Numbered from the stretch's first letter, positions 33,997-43,346 are shown. The stretch: 49,287 nt of DNA from Bacteroidales bacterium (GCA_016931575.1 JAFGEO010000125.1:1-49287), one strand, 5' to 3'. Program-made: numbers and translations. Notes: a model not told the origin generated them from the sequence alone.

Positions 33997-34952
33997 TGAA
34001 AACAAAAAGCGAAGCACAAAGTCTGCTGGAGCATATCGATTTTGAAAGCATTACCAAGCACCCGAATATCCTGATTGCAGCGAAATTCTGGGATGAAGAA
34101 CGCTATGAAGCTGCAAAGACCTGCTATAGATTCATGCGGGCAATTGATGACCTTATCGATGATAAAAAAGCAGCGCTGAGGACCTTCAGCGCTGAAGAAA
34201 AACAACAACTGACCCAACAGGTAAACAGCTGGATCAACAGCATCGACGAACTCGACAGTGAAGATCCTTTTATCACCGGGCTGGTGGATACCATCAGACG
34301 CTTCAAGATCCCCCTGAAGCTTTTTCATAATTTTGCCCGTTCCATGCTGTATGATATCAACCATAACGGATTCAAGACGTTTCACGATTTTATAACCTAT
34401 GCTGAAGGCGCCTCGGTTGCCCCTGCTTCGGTTTTTATTCACCTCTGTTGTCTGAAACAGAAAAACGGCGAATATTACCCTCCCGCCTTTGATGTTACCG
34501 ATGTTGCCCGTCCCTGTGCTATCTTCAGCTATATCGTGCATATTATCAGGGATTTTCAGAAGGACCAGTTTGAGAACCTCAACTATTTTTCGGATGACAT
34601 TCTGACAAAATATGGCCTTACTGCTCCTGATCTTCAGGAAATTGCCCGCAGCAGCAACATTCCTCTGGGTTTCAGGGATGTGATCAGGGAGTACCTGGAC
34701 CAGGCCCGCATCTATTCGATACAAACCCTGATGCAAATCGACAACCTCGTACCCAGGCTTGACTCCCGGTACCTGCTGAGCCTAAAGATCATCTATGGAC
34801 TTTACCTTCAGGTATACAACCGCATCGATGCCGAGCATGGCAGGTTCACCATGGATGAGCTAAATCCAGGTATGCAGGAGGTTAAGCAATTCATCGCGGA
34901 TATTATTAATGAAGAATATTGTGAAAACAGCCAGACGGGTAATCCTGTGTGA
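33996..34952 (+). CDS. crtB: Phytoene/squalene synthase family protein
   Basis: 318 residues. It condenses two prenyl diphosphates to phytoene (or a C30 analogue). The first Asp-rich motif is in MRAIDDLIDDKKA, and the second in HIIRDFQKDQFENLNYFSDDIL, both placed as in trans-prenyl head-to-head synthases. The start overlaps crtI by one base. Its second motif, RDFQKDQ, suggests a plain CrtB-type enzyme, but which chain length it uses cannot be settled. It is followed by 235 bp with no gene. Confidence 0.93.
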   Translation: MKTKSEAQSLLEHIDFESITKHPNILIAAKFWDEERYEAAKTCYRFMRAIDDLIDDKKAALRTFSAEEKQQLTQQVNSWINSIDELDSEDPFITGLVDTIRRFKIPLKLFHNFARSMLYDINHNGFKTFHDFITYAEGASVAPASVFIHLCCLKQKNGEYYPPAFDVTDVARPCAIFSYIVHIIRDFQKDQFENLNYFSDDILTKYGLTAPDLQEIARSSNIPLGFRDVIREYLDQARIYSIQTLMQIDNLVPRLDSRYLLSLKIIYGLYLQVYNRIDAEHGRFTMDELNPGMQEVKQFIADIINEEYCENSQTGNPV

Positions 34953-35187
34953 TGTCAACAACCATCTTCAATCCTTATTCAGTTGTCCAGGTATGCCGAT
35001 TCCCAGGTAACAAGGCAATCGGGTAAGATCAACAGAAAACCGTATTCTCAATTCTTACTTATTAATTACCAGGCAAAGCACCCCTTTGTTAAATCCTTTG
35101 GGGTAAAATGATTCAATTTCAGGAAGTCATTTCATAATTCATTCCTGTGCCGGAAAAAAATCGTATTTTCAGGGCATATCACAGAGT
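34953..35187. other. Intergenic region after crtB
   Basis: 235 bp, AT-rich, no gene. A weak inverted repeat acccc/ggggt lies near 35080-35105 but is not followed by a T run on the plus strand. Confidence 0.3.
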
Positions 35188-36339
35188 ATGATCATGAAAA
35201 AAGTATTTGTTTCCGGCTGTTACGATATGCTGCACAGCGGGCACGTGGCTTTCTTTAAAGAAGCCTCCGAGTATGGTGAACTACACGTTGGCATAGGATC
35301 TGATTCAACCATTTCAGGACTGAAGGGAAGGCCCACGATCAATTCGGACCAGGAAAGGTTGTACATGGTGAAATCCATACGGTATGTAAGCGATGCACAG
35401 ATCAATAGCGGGAATGGCATACTCGACTTTGAAGAAGACCTGAAGTTGCTCCAGCCCGATCGCTTCATTGTAAACGAAGACGGGCACTCACCTGCCAAGG
35501 AAGCCTTATGCAGGGAGCTGGGTATCGAGTATATCATCCTCAGGCGTGTGCCGGAAGCAGGCCTGCCAACACGCTCTACCACCGCCATTCGCTCTGGCGA
35601 CAACTGCCTTCTTCCCTACCGCCTCGACCTGGCCGGTACGTGGATCGACCAGCCCTTCGTTTCTGCCATACACCCCGGCTGGGCATTAACCATATCCCTT
35701 GAACCCATTATCGAATACAATGAACGGAGCGGTATGTCCACCTCAACCAGGAATGCGGCCAAAAACCTCTGGCCTTACCAGCTTCCCCTGGCAAAACCCG
35801 AAAAGCTCGCCGAAATGCTTTTCCGGTTTGAGAACAAACCAGGGAACGAACTGATCTCCGGGGCCCAGGATGCCATCGGGATCTGTGTCCCCGGCCTGGC
35901 ACGGCATCATTATGCAGGGGAGTACTGGCCGGATATAATTGAAAAGGTTTATGACGAAAATATCCTTACCTGGCTGGAAGCGCATCTATACCTGGTAACC
36001 CTCTGGCCCCGTCCGGATGGCACTGACCTGCTGATCAACAAAGATGTGACAAAGGAAAAGATCATCAGGCTCACCACAGCTGCAGATGATTGCTGGGATG
36101 CCATTTTGAACAGGGACCTTCCTGCCTTCGGTAAAGCTGTGCATGAATCGTTTGAAGCGCAGGTCAGTATGTTCCCGAACATGGTAAATGAAAAGATCTA
36201 CAACGTAATAAACCTGTATAAGGAACAAGCCCTGGGATGGAAACTATCAGGTGCCGGTGCCGGAGGATACCTGGCCCTGGTGTCAGAGAAACCCATCCGG
36301 AATGCGATGAAGCTAAAGATCAGAAGGTGGACCGTGTAA
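35188..36339 (+). CDS. Cytidylyltransferase-like / GHMP kinase-like fusion
   Basis: 383 residues with two domains. Residues 1-130 are a nucleotidyltransferase: KVFVSGCYDMLHSGHVAFF has the HxGH motif, and LPTRSTTAIR matches the closing substrate motif of glycerol-3-phosphate cytidylyltransferase-like enzymes. Residues about 140-383 are GHMP kinase-like: SGAQDAIGICVPGLARHHY and the closing KLSGAGAGGYLALV are the second and third GHMP motifs. The glycine-rich ATP loop (PxxxGLGSS) is not recognisable. A bifunctional enzyme making an NDP-sugar or NDP-polyol is suggested by the pairing. Start 35188 or 35194. Flanking genes give no pathway clue. Confidence 0.82.
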   Translation: MIMKKVFVSGCYDMLHSGHVAFFKEASEYGELHVGIGSDSTISGLKGRPTINSDQERLYMVKSIRYVSDAQINSGNGILDFEEDLKLLQPDRFIVNEDGHSPAKEALCRELGIEYIILRRVPEAGLPTRSTTAIRSGDNCLLPYRLDLAGTWIDQPFVSAIHPGWALTISLEPIIEYNERSGMSTSTRNAAKNLWPYQLPLAKPEKLAEMLFRFENKPGNELISGAQDAIGICVPGLARHHYAGEYWPDIIEKVYDENILTWLEAHLYLVTLWPRPDGTDLLINKDVTKEKIIRLTTAADDCWDAILNRDLPAFGKAVHESFEAQVSMFPNMVNEKIYNVINLYKEQALGWKLSGAGAGGYLALVSEKPIRNAMKLKIRRWTV

Positions 36340-36370
36340 GCTAATCTTATAAAACTCAAACTATACGAGA

Positions 36371-36916
36371 ATGAAAACTGCCTGTATACCCTGGATCCTT
36401 ATGCTCCTGATTTCTACACAGCCCCTAAAAGCTCAGAATTCGGATGCAGAAATGAAGTTTTACACGTGTATCGAACAGCATGCAAGCCTTTCAGGAATTG
36501 ACCTCCCGGAAATCCTGGACCATTTCGAAAAAGAGCTGATCAGCCAGAAACTGCTTAAAGATGGCAGTGGCAAGAGCTACCAAATGCTGGTGCAGGAAAT
36601 TGCTAAAACAGGAGCTATCCCGGAATCAACTAAATACCTGCAATCTGATCCTGAAATCCAGCTTGCCTATAACTGGATCGCTATGGATATGAATGACGAT
36701 TGTGCGGATTGCCTTGAGTCTCTGATTGAAAGTGAGGATTTTGAGGGGTCAGTACTAAACAAGCTCGATCAGGCAATTGATACCTCCTATCCCGATGCAA
36801 AAGGACCTGTGGAGGAACTTTTCAGAGCTACCGCAGAGACCCTGCCCGTTGAAGCCTACGAGTCCGAATTTATTAAAATGTTCCTGTTTGCACAGTATAT
36901 GATATTTCAGGAGTAA
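36371..36916 (+). CDS. Hypothetical secreted protein
   Basis: 181 residues with a signal peptide (about 1-21, ending LKAQN). The mature part is helical and acidic, with a Cys-x-x-Cys in DCADCLES and one further Cys near the mature N-terminus. I recognise no family. It lies 31 bp downstream of the transferase-kinase fusion and may be in the same transcript. The helical, charged pattern might suit a protein-interaction role in the periplasm. Confidence 0.6.
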   Translation: MKTACIPWILMLLISTQPLKAQNSDAEMKFYTCIEQHASLSGIDLPEILDHFEKELISQKLLKDGSGKSYQMLVQEIAKTGAIPESTKYLQSDPEIQLAYNWIAMDMNDDCADCLESLIESEDFEGSVLNKLDQAIDTSYPDAKGPVEELFRATAETLPVEAYESEFIKMFLFAQYMIFQE

Positions 36917-37313
36917 AAAAATAGGTGCTCAGCTCATCAGGTATCTTTTGGATGGTGGGAATGCCTATATGGTGGCATTTCCATCCCCATTTAGAGGCTT
37001 CGGGGAGTTCGTGGTCCTGTCGGTTAACTTGTATGTCCAAGGATCTATGGCTTTGTAAACCCTGGAGGCTCGAAGGTAATGAATAAATTGAAGAGTTTGG
37101 GCTTATCTTTTCAGGGCAAATAATTTTTATCAAATCTCTGTGCAGTGCATTTTTGCAGTCGAAAGATCAGCTCTGTAAAAGGCCCCACATTTTTCTCACT
37201 GTTTCAGACAAAAAAATAGTATCTTAAAAACCGAAAACAGCAGAGTGTGAAATTCTAAAGGTTCGTATTTCACGCTGACTGCTAAAAAAAACATCCACTA
37301 AAGTATACCCGGC
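36917..37313. other. Intergenic region with possible gene remnant
   Basis: 397 bp without an intact gene. A minus-strand fragment with glyoxalase-like residues lies at about 36930-36994 (separate entry). The plus strand has only weak hairpins. A partial promoter-like tatcttaa lies around 37220, before the next gene. Confidence 0.35.
36930..36994 (-). pseudogene. Possible relic of a VOC/glyoxalase-family gene
   Basis: On the minus strand, an 86-codon frame (37133-36873) contains KWGWKCHHIGIPT followed by an Ile/Lys/Pro-rich stretch, which resembles the N-terminal metal-binding strand (HHIGIPT) of some VOC-superfamily proteins. The rest of the frame lacks family features and runs into the neighbouring gene. 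The likeness covers only about 15 residues, so this is tentative. Confidence 0.3.
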
Positions 37314-38435
37314 ATGAGAGAACTACAGAAAATCCTTGATGTTACCCGACTGAAACTCAACAGGCACGAAGACCTGTTTATCACCCCAAAATTTGATGTC
37401 AGTCTGATTGTAAACACCATCAATGACTTCATCAGTATACCCGTTGATGAATACCTTTTACTTTTTGCCGACCTATCGGACAGCCAATCAAAAAATGCAC
37501 TCTACGTGACCAACAAGAATATTATCCGCATAGGCGATAATGGTTCCAGCGAAATAAGCTTTGAAAAGATCCGTCAGGTCATGCTTGATGGTCCCGATAC
37601 ATACTCCATCCTGTTAAACGGTACCCGTTTCTTCGACTTTCCTGATCATCAGAATATGGCTAATATCGTCATCGAATTCCTGGCCGACCTGCAAAACATC
37701 GGAATATCAAACCTGGATTTTGCCCGGTCTGAAATCCGCTACCCAAAATTCGCCGACATCATCGATGCAGTCATCACCTACAACGAAAAAAATAAAGATA
37801 GTATCAGGCTGGAGAAGCTCTATTTTAAGCTTTCTGACAGTGGATTTAAAACCCGGATCGAAGATGCCATCCTTACTGTAAAACAATCCGGCAACCAAAA
37901 CAATCAATGGGAATTTTTCAATGAAAACGGAGAAAAATATTATTCCACCGACAAGGTGAAGGATATTGCGGAGAAGATGAAAACAAAAGTCATTAAACCT
38001 GAGCACATGGTAATACGCAACGGCGTTGGCGAAATGAAACCGGTTCGTGAGATCTCTCAGTCAGAACCTTTGTTAAAGAGAGCCCTCAATCCCTTTCCCA
38101 GGATCATGAATTCTTCTGCCATCCTAGGGGGAATTGTGGGACTGATCCTCGGTACTCTTTATTTTTTCATGCTACAGGATACCTACGATGTCAGGATCGA
38201 TTTCATTGTTGCGGGCCTGGTCCTGATTGCTATAGGTTTTATCTCGTATGAAATCTCAAAGAAGAATCCCCATCCGGCATATAAGTGGGTCGGCAGGCTC
38301 GTTCCTATTGCTGGTGGTATCAGCTTCCTGTATGGATCGGCCTGGTTCCTGATCATTGTCCTGGCTTTTATAGCCGGCACAGCGCTCCTAAGCCTGATAG
38401 TAGGCTGGATCCTTTACCAGCGGAGTAAAAATTAA
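37314..38435 (+). CDS. Hypothetical protein with C-terminal membrane domain
   Basis: 373 residues. The N-terminal 150 residues form a soluble domain with a PH-like strand pattern (YLLLFADLSDSQSKNALYVT, NIIRIGDNGSSEISFEKIR). The middle part has an alpha/beta domain with a NGVGEMKPVREISQSEPL linker, somewhat GYF-like. Three or four membrane helices follow (about 263-283, 292-312 and two between 325 and 368). I recognise no enzyme motif. The PH-like part suggests lipid or protein binding at the inner face. It has no operon partner. Confidence 0.65.
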   Translation: MRELQKILDVTRLKLNRHEDLFITPKFDVSLIVNTINDFISIPVDEYLLLFADLSDSQSKNALYVTNKNIIRIGDNGSSEISFEKIRQVMLDGPDTYSILLNGTRFFDFPDHQNMANIVIEFLADLQNIGISNLDFARSEIRYPKFADIIDAVITYNEKNKDSIRLEKLYFKLSDSGFKTRIEDAILTVKQSGNQNNQWEFFNENGEKYYSTDKVKDIAEKMKTKVIKPEHMVIRNGVGEMKPVREISQSEPLLKRALNPFPRIMNSSAILGGIVGLILGTLYFFMLQDTYDVRIDFIVAGLVLIAIGFISYEISKKNPHPAYKWVGRLVPIAGGISFLYGSAWFLIIVLAFIAGTALLSLIVGWILYQRSKN

Positions 38436-38592
38436 ATCACCTGGGCTACCCTGTCCCGCGGATAATCATATTCAACCGGAGAAAACAGCTCTAAATTCTT
38501 CACGGGTATATCACTGGGTTTGAAAAGCTTAAAACTTTTCTTTTCCCATTATCGTATTATTAATAATTTCGTTAATAACCAAACTTCAGATC

Positions 38593-39273
38593 ATGAAATC
38601 AATCCAATCGGTTTTAACCATTTCAGGCTTATTTGTCCTGGTGTTAATCCTCAATTCCTGCGCCAGCGCGTATGTTCCAAATAAGGTAAATTCTCCCCTG
38701 CTTTCCAATAAAGGGGAATTGCAACTCAGCGTCAATGCAGGCGTATCAGGATTTGACCCCCAATTTGCCTATGCCATTACCGACCACCTCGGGGTAATGG
38801 CTAACGGAAGCTTTGATTACCGTGTTTCCGACTCGACAGAGAACTTCCATGTGCATCAGTTCCTTGAGGTCGCCCCCGGCTATTATACCAGCTTCGCACG
38901 GATTATGCGATTTGAAGTGTACGGCGGCTTTGGGATGGGAAGTACGCAGGGCCAGTACGATAACCAACTCTGGATTTCCAATGCCGATGCCCGCCTGGTC
39001 AGGGCATTTGTTCAACCGGGAATTGGCCTTACCACCAATTTCGCCGATCTGTCACTCGTCACCCGGTTTAGCTATGTTGCCCTCAGCCAGGACGACCAAT
39101 TCAGCGGGAGCCTGTTCCTCGAACCGGTGTTGGACCTGAAGCTGGGGTATAAATATGTTAAACTGATCTCACAGGTCGGTTTTTCCCTGCCCCTGGGCGA
39201 TGAAAGCGTAGATTTTGCATGGCAGCCCATTATTTTTTCAGTAGGGCTTCAGGTGGACCTTTTTAAAAATTAA
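38593..39273 (+). CDS. Hypothetical lipoprotein with outer-membrane beta-barrel pattern
   Basis: 226 residues. A signal ending in LNSC puts Cys23 as the lipidation site. The mature part has alternating polar/hydrophobic strands, many Gly, Asp and aromatic turns (QLSVNAGVSGFDPQFAYAIT, LEVAPGYYTSF, FEVYGGFGMGS) and a typical end strand SVGLQVDLFKN, as in small barrel proteins of Bacteroidota. Both lipidation and a barrel in one protein is uncommon, so one of the two may be wrong. It is probably an outer-membrane protein of unknown role. Confidence 0.62.
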   Translation: MKSIQSVLTISGLFVLVLILNSCASAYVPNKVNSPLLSNKGELQLSVNAGVSGFDPQFAYAITDHLGVMANGSFDYRVSDSTENFHVHQFLEVAPGYYTSFARIMRFEVYGGFGMGSTQGQYDNQLWISNADARLVRAFVQPGIGLTTNFADLSLVTRFSYVALSQDDQFSGSLFLEPVLDLKLGYKYVKLISQVGFSLPLGDESVDFAWQPIIFSVGLQVDLFKN

Positions 39274-39364
39274 TGGTAGATATCGCTTGTGAAAATACCC
39301 GGATGAGATCCCGGATCCAAAAAAACTGGAATATTGCGGATACAGCTGCCCCGAAGATTGCCTG

Positions 39365-39679
39365 ATGTTCCAGGCTACCCTGAAAAACGATCCCGAAGCA
39401 AAAAAGAAAGCTTTTGAACAGTGGGGCTTAGAAGAAAAACATGGCATGAGCTTCGATGCCGAAAAGGTATTATGTTATACCTGTAAACCGGGTGATAAAC
39501 CTGCCGGAATCGCAGTGCAGCATTGCGAAATAAGGAAATGTGCCATTGAAAAAGGCTTCGACTGCTGCATTAAGTGTGATGAATTGTCATCCTGCAAAAA
39601 AGGAGCATTCACCAGCTTCCCGGAATTTCATAAGGGGGTAGTCAGCATGCAGGAAAAGTACCGGAAGGCTCAGGCATAA
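39365..39679 (+). CDS. DUF3795 family protein (5' end uncertain)
   Basis: From the first ATG at 39365 the protein has 104 residues, but the conserved Cys motif YCGYSCPEDC is encoded just before it, in the same frame, at 39332-39361. That upstream frame is open back to 39293 and offers no ATG, GTG or TTG; an ATG at 39273 sits in a different frame. Either a one-base frameshift separates them or translation starts at an unusual codon. DUF3795 proteins are small and Cys-rich (here CYTC, CEIRKC, CCIKC, CKKG follow) and probably bind zinc or an iron-sulfur cluster. The stop overlaps the dipeptidase gene on the other strand by 10 bp. Confidence 0.72.
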   Translation: MFQATLKNDPEAKKKAFEQWGLEEKHGMSFDAEKVLCYTCKPGDKPAGIAVQHCEIRKCAIEKGFDCCIKCDELSSCKKGAFTSFPEFHKGVVSMQEKYRKAQA

Positions 39680-41082
39680 TGACGCGCCAGAAATTGCATC
39701 ACATTGCCTGAAGTTACTTTCTCAATGATCTCCTCTGCCTCCAGGTTGTTGGAAGGCTTATCAAAGGAGTTGGGATGGGTAACCAGGTAATTCCGGGCAT
39801 GCTGCAGAACATATTCAAAAAGGAGTTCATATTCGGCAACGGTCCAGAATCCATCCATCGGATTAACGATCCCGTCATAATCCGAACCAATACACATACA
39901 ATCCCAGGCATTTTCATTTACATGATCAAGTGTCCGGGCGATGTGCAGCATCTGGTTCCACAGCAACATGGCATAGCGCTCATGGCGAACTTCGTCGGGA
40001 AGCCTGTGACTGATCTTATCCAGCTCCTTTTCACTGGCGATCCGTCGTTCGTCGAGCTGCAGACCGAAAAGTCCTTTTGATTTCGAGACCTTCACCAGTT
40101 CATCATCGTAGAAATTGATATCTGACCCGTAGAATAAGCCGTTATCCGCCTCATGGACAATATCGGTATACACGGTGGTATGCCCGTTCACACTCCCATG
40201 GCTGACGATAACCGGGATTTCCCGGTAGGCTTCTTCCTCCAGGATAGCATAGTATGTCCTTCGCGATTTCCGGCTCATGTGCTTGATATCGATCAGGATC
40301 CCGTTGGCAAGAAGTTTCCTGACCACTTCATTCCCCAGCTCAGTGAAATCAGTATTGACATGGTCTTCCTGATCAAGCAGGTTTAGTAATACTTTCGGCA
40401 GACTGTAGGCATGGCCGCAGAGATAGTTGTAAAAGTGATGGGTCAGTGAGATAAAAAGTGGTTTATACTCCCAGTCCAGCATTTTGTCGATAGTATCCAG
40501 GACCATTGCAGGATCGGGATCATGGCTGTTGTCTTCCATGAAGGAATGTGCCCCCTCGATGGCAGGGACCACCGAGATAATGTTTTCCGATTCAGAAAGG
40601 TTTGCCACAATTTCGGTGTAGCTCTTCACCAGCCTGTACTCTTTCAATACACCATCAATTTTGATCGGCTTAGCGTGCAGCTGCATTAAAAAGGCCATCT
40701 CGTTCTCAAGTTCGCTGAAATAATCGGTATTTTTCTGTACGAAGTTGATCTTCCGCAAGCCTATTCCAAGCGCCATCTGGGCTGCAATATCTGTTACCGG
40801 ACCTTTCCCAAGCTTTGAAACAAAGAAGCCTTTTTCAAGGGGGGAAAGCGAAGCAAAAATAACCCGGGCATTCCCTTCGCAAAGCGTTTGAAAATCAGAC
40901 TGGGTAAAATGGGTAAGGGTCGTATATTCGTTTAGCTTCTCTGTGAAAGTTCCGGGTTGCTTCCGGTGCCAGATACTTCGCTTCTTTCGGACCTTCTTGC
41001 TGTTTTTATTACCGGAATAACTGTGTCCATAGGGTTTCAGGGAGGGGTGACAATGTATGTCAATAAACAATCGCTTTGGCAT
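39670..41082 (-). CDS. Membrane-dipeptidase-like metallopeptidase (M19)
   Basis: 470 residues, larger than renal-dipeptidase-type enzymes (about 350-400). Metal-binding residues are placed as in M19: FIDIHCHPSLKP, EGAHSFME, ILIDIKHMSRKSR, VIVSHGSVNGH and IGSDYDGIVNP. Extra sequence lies mainly between the first two motifs (about 20-165). The M19 family cleaves dipeptides, but related amidohydrolases use other substrates, and the insertion may change specificity. No signal peptide is present, so it is probably cytoplasmic. It is convergent with the DUF3795 gene, overlapping by 10 bp. Confidence 0.85.
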   Translation of the reverse strand: MPKRLFIDIHCHPSLKPYGHSYSGNKNSKKVRKKRSIWHRKQPGTFTEKLNEYTTLTHFTQSDFQTLCEGNARVIFASLSPLEKGFFVSKLGKGPVTDIAAQMALGIGLRKINFVQKNTDYFSELENEMAFLMQLHAKPIKIDGVLKEYRLVKSYTEIVANLSESENIISVVPAIEGAHSFMEDNSHDPDPAMVLDTIDKMLDWEYKPLFISLTHHFYNYLCGHAYSLPKVLLNLLDQEDHVNTDFTELGNEVVRKLLANGILIDIKHMSRKSRRTYYAILEEEAYREIPVIVSHGSVNGHTTVYTDIVHEADNGLFYGSDINFYDDELVKVSKSKGLFGLQLDERRIASEKELDKISHRLPDEVRHERYAMLLWNQMLHIARTLDHVNENAWDCMCIGSDYDGIVNPMDGFWTVAEYELLFEYVLQHARNYLVTHPNSFDKPSNNLEAEEIIEKVTSGNVMQFLARHYA

Positions 41083-41361
41083 ATCGGTTTGGTTTAATGC
41101 AGGTAGATTTGGTTATTCAATTTAGGAAGGAAATTATAGATTCCCAAACAAAAAAATCTACATGATCTTTAATTCTCATTGCAAGGAAGTTAAGGATCAG
41201 ACCATTAAGAACTTCGACAATTAATCATTGCTGGCTGTGCGGTGCATGGAAGGCTATCATTCTTTGCCTGTCAGAACCTGCACCTGGAAAAAGTTTATCC
41301 CTCATTAGTAGGGTGCGGCTCTTTGCCAGTACCAATTGCCATTTCGATGCTCATTCCAGGA
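41083..41361. other. Intergenic region between the dipeptidase and cca genes
   Basis: 279 bp on which both flanking genes face the same way (minus). No gene, tRNA or clear promoter was seen; the part near 41130-41220 is AT-rich. Confidence 0.3.
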
Positions 41362-42768
41362 CTACTCAGCCCGCTTCAATCCCAACTCCCCTCCCAGGCG
41401 GAGCATCAGCTGAAAAGCCTCATCATGCTGATTATGAATTTCCCCTTCAAGGATGGCTTCCTTTATCGCATTTTTAATCATGCCGACTTCACGGCAGGGC
41501 CCAATGGAAAAAGTTTCCATGATCAGTTCCCCGGTAACCGGTGGCTGGAAATTCCGAACCTCATCCTTCTCCTCAACTTCCTTTAGCTTCCTGCGTACCA
41601 GCTCAAAATTATTCAGGTACTGCTTTACCCGTTTGTCATTTTTGGAGGTGATATCTGCCTCGCACAGCAGCATCAGGTCGTCGATATCATCACCGGCTTC
41701 AAACAGCAGCCGACGGATGGCACTGTCTGTTACCTCCTCATGTGTCAGGGCAATAGGCCTGAGGTGAAGGAATACCAGTTTCTGCACATACTTCATCGGT
41801 CCGCCGGTAGGCATCCTGAAACGTTTAAATATCGACGGGACCATCCGGGAGCCGATGGTTTCATGCCCATGAAAGGTCCACCCGGCAGCCGGCTCAAACT
41901 TCCGGGTAACCGGCTTGGCAATATCATGCAACACTGCCGCCCAGCGCAGCCAGAGATTATCCGTCTTCAGAGAAAGCTTATCCAGCACCTCAAGGGTATG
42001 GTAGAAATTATCCTTGTGCGCCTGCCCCTTCATGATATTCACCCCTTTCAGGTTTTCAAACTCAGGGAATATCAGCTCCAGCAAACCGGTATCATCCATG
42101 AGGAAAAACCCTGTGGAAGGCCTTGGAGACAGTAACATCTTGTTCAGCTCTTCGCTGATGCGCTCCTGCGAAATGATCTTTATCCGCTCCCGGTTCCTCC
42201 GGATGGAAAGCAGGGATTCCTCTTCGATCTGAAAATCAAGCTGAGTGGCAAAGCGGATCGCACGCATCATTCTCAGGGGATCGTCCGAATAAGTCGTGTC
42301 CGGATTGAGCGGAGTCCTGATGATACGGTCCTCCATATCCCGCATCCCCCCAAAAGGGTCAAGCAATTCACCATAATTTTCCCGGTTGAGGGATATCGCC
42401 AGGGCATTGATCGTAAAATCCCTCCGGTTCTGATCATCCTGCAGGCTCCCGTCCTCCACAACCGGCTTCCGCGAATCGTTGCGGTACGATTCCCTGCGGG
42501 CCCCGACAAACTCGATGTCAGAACCCTTATACTTTAGCATGGCAGTGCCAAAATTCCTGAATACATTCACCTTCACCTTCCCGATCTTTCGGGCCACCGC
42601 CTCTGCCAGTTCAATGCCGCTGCCTACCACCACAATGTCAATATCCACTGATGGCCGACCCAGGATCAGGTCCCGGACATACCCCCCGATCACATAGCTT
42701 TCTACCCCCTTTTCATGGCTGATCCCGGACACAAGCTCAAAGACAGGATGTGTGAGTTTATCTCTCAT
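41362..42768 (-). CDS. cca: CCA-adding tRNA nucleotidyltransferase with HD domain
   Basis: 468 residues. It adds or repairs the 3' CCA of tRNA. The class II nucleotidyltransferase head reads YVIGGYVRDLILGR, then VDIDIVVVG with the catalytic aspartates. The motif RRDFTINALAISLNRENYG and DDPLRMMRAIRFA follow, the latter binding the nucleotide-primed tRNA. A HD-type phosphohydrolase domain has LRWAAVLHDIAKP at about 247-259. It is divergent from trxA, with 114 bp between them. The length is typical for the HD-containing Bacteroidota form. Confidence 0.96.
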   Translation of the reverse strand: MRDKLTHPVFELVSGISHEKGVESYVIGGYVRDLILGRPSVDIDIVVVGSGIELAEAVARKIGKVKVNVFRNFGTAMLKYKGSDIEFVGARRESYRNDSRKPVVEDGSLQDDQNRRDFTINALAISLNRENYGELLDPFGGMRDMEDRIIRTPLNPDTTYSDDPLRMMRAIRFATQLDFQIEEESLLSIRRNRERIKIISQERISEELNKMLLSPRPSTGFFLMDDTGLLELIFPEFENLKGVNIMKGQAHKDNFYHTLEVLDKLSLKTDNLWLRWAAVLHDIAKPVTRKFEPAAGWTFHGHETIGSRMVPSIFKRFRMPTGGPMKYVQKLVFLHLRPIALTHEEVTDSAIRRLLFEAGDDIDDLMLLCEADITSKNDKRVKQYLNNFELVRRKLKEVEEKDEVRNFQPPVTGELIMETFSIGPCREVGMIKNAIKEAILEGEIHNQHDEAFQLMLRLGGELGLKRAE

Positions 42769-42882
42769 GCTGCAAAAATAAGAAAAACCCCGTCATCTGC
42801 GATGTCCGGAATTAATGTCCTGATTTCTGTTCATTCTCCGCAAACATTTGTAACTTACCCGGAATAACACTATTTTATTGCT

Positions 42883-43251
42883 ATGATCGAACATTTGACA
42901 ATTGAAAGTTTTAAAGAAAAAGTATTCGATTTCTCAAAAAATCAGGAATGGACCTTTGAGGGGTCGCTGCCCTGTATTATTGACTTCTATGCCGACTGGT
43001 GCGGTCCGTGCAAAATGGTGGCTCCCATTCTTGAGGAGCTGGCTCGGGAGTATGAGGGCAAATTGAACGTCTATAAGGTAGATACTGAAAAAGAACGTGA
43101 ACTCGCTGCCATGTTCAGGATCCAGAGTATCCCCTCTCTCCTGTTCGTTCCTGTTGAGGGACAACCGCAAATGGCCATGGGTGCCCTGCCAAAAGACACC
43201 TTTATACAGGCCTTTAGCGAAGTGCTGAAGATTGATTCAAACGGGAGCTGA
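42883..43251 (+). CDS. trxA: Thioredoxin-family protein
   Basis: 122 residues with the redox motif at Cys40 and Cys43 (DFYADWCGPCKMVAPILEEL), the cis-Pro at IQSIPSLLFV, and the usual fold. The N-terminal 30 residues are longer than in plain thioredoxin. No signal peptide is seen, so it is likely a cytoplasmic dithiol reductant. It stands alone and divergent from cca; the AmmeMemoRadiSam locus starts 95 bp later. Confidence 0.92.
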   Translation: MIEHLTIESFKEKVFDFSKNQEWTFEGSLPCIIDFYADWCGPCKMVAPILEELAREYEGKLNVYKVDTEKERELAAMFRIQSIPSLLFVPVEGQPQMAMGALPKDTFIQAFSEVLKIDSNGS

Positions 43252-43346
43252 CATCGATATGCCCGGGCACCCGGGGTTCATCCGGCTAACGGTTTTGCTA
43301 TTATGAATTTTGGTAATTTTAAGCTGAAATTATAACAACCCCTGCC

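Noticed and set aside
22454-34952. Ladderane-type lipid pathway, because radical SAM genes and a desaturase lie close together
   Set aside because: The desaturase is a plain CrtI next to CrtB, a terminator separates the loci, and no fatty-acid synthase genes are present.
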